Shown here one piece after another: positions 6,701 to 6,721 of a DNA stretch of 6,721 bases; within the stretch, counting starts at the first letter, position 1, and each line of letters opens with the position of its first letter. A model generated the notes under the pieces. That model saw only the letters and a list, made by a program, of their open reading frames with translations. It was not told the origin of the DNA and did not search any database. The position numbers were made by a program, and so were the translations under genes. The stretch comes from Aquisalimonas sp. (lineage in GTDB: Bacteria; Pseudomonadota; Gammaproteobacteria; Nitrococcales; Aquisalimonadaceae): NCBI GenBank assembly GCA_007127625.1, contig SKYZ01000213.1, positions 1-6,721 of the forward strand. The letters are read 5' to 3'.

Positions 6701-6721
6701 AGGCAGTTCCAGTTGATTCGA

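Overview
The window is an ordinary housekeeping stretch of a high-GC gammaproteobacterial chromosome. Every coding sequence can be recognised. The gene content fits a Pseudomonas-, Chromatiales- or Ectothiorhodospiraceae-like lineage: an RhdA-type rhodanese near the divergent pair orn/rsgA, and the cluster dnaX-ybaB-recR beside a tRNA-Ser. The REP-like palindromes fit the same range. The exact genus cannot be fixed from this sequence.

Layout from left to right. (1) Positions 1-1799, plus strand: the 3' part of glcF (iron-sulfur subunit of glycolate oxidase), overlapping in an ATGA junction the start of a two-domain rhodanese, rhdA. (2) Positions 1800-2021: a gene-free spacer between the convergent ends of rhdA and orn, largely made of four short REP-type palindromes; the first two form an exact 24-bp inverted pair. 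(3) Positions 2022-3532: orn (minus, oligoribonuclease) and rsgA (plus, ribosome-assembly GTPase) diverge from an 83-bp region in which the candidate promoters overlap. (4) Positions 3523-6299, minus strand: the operon dnaX-ybaB-recR, for the replication clamp loader, a nucleoid-associated protein and a recombination-repair mediator. The 3' end of recR overlaps the 3' end of rsgA by 10 bp. (5) Positions 6300-6570: a gene-free divergent promoter region. (6) Positions 6571-6659: tRNA-Ser(GGA) with an encoded CCA end, followed at once by a near-perfect hairpin of about 20 bp (6658-6700).

Functionally the window joins glycolate oxidation and sulfur transfer with RNA turnover (Orn), 30S maturation (RsgA) and DNA replication/repair (DnaX, RecR). 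All active-site residues I could check are present, and I see no broken gene. I found no evidence of a new defence, mobile or biosynthetic system. The items most worth a second look are the hairpin fused to the tRNA-Ser end, the REP cluster with covarying stems, rhdA as the last gene of the glycolate oxidase operon, and the tight convergent junction joining two gene blocks.
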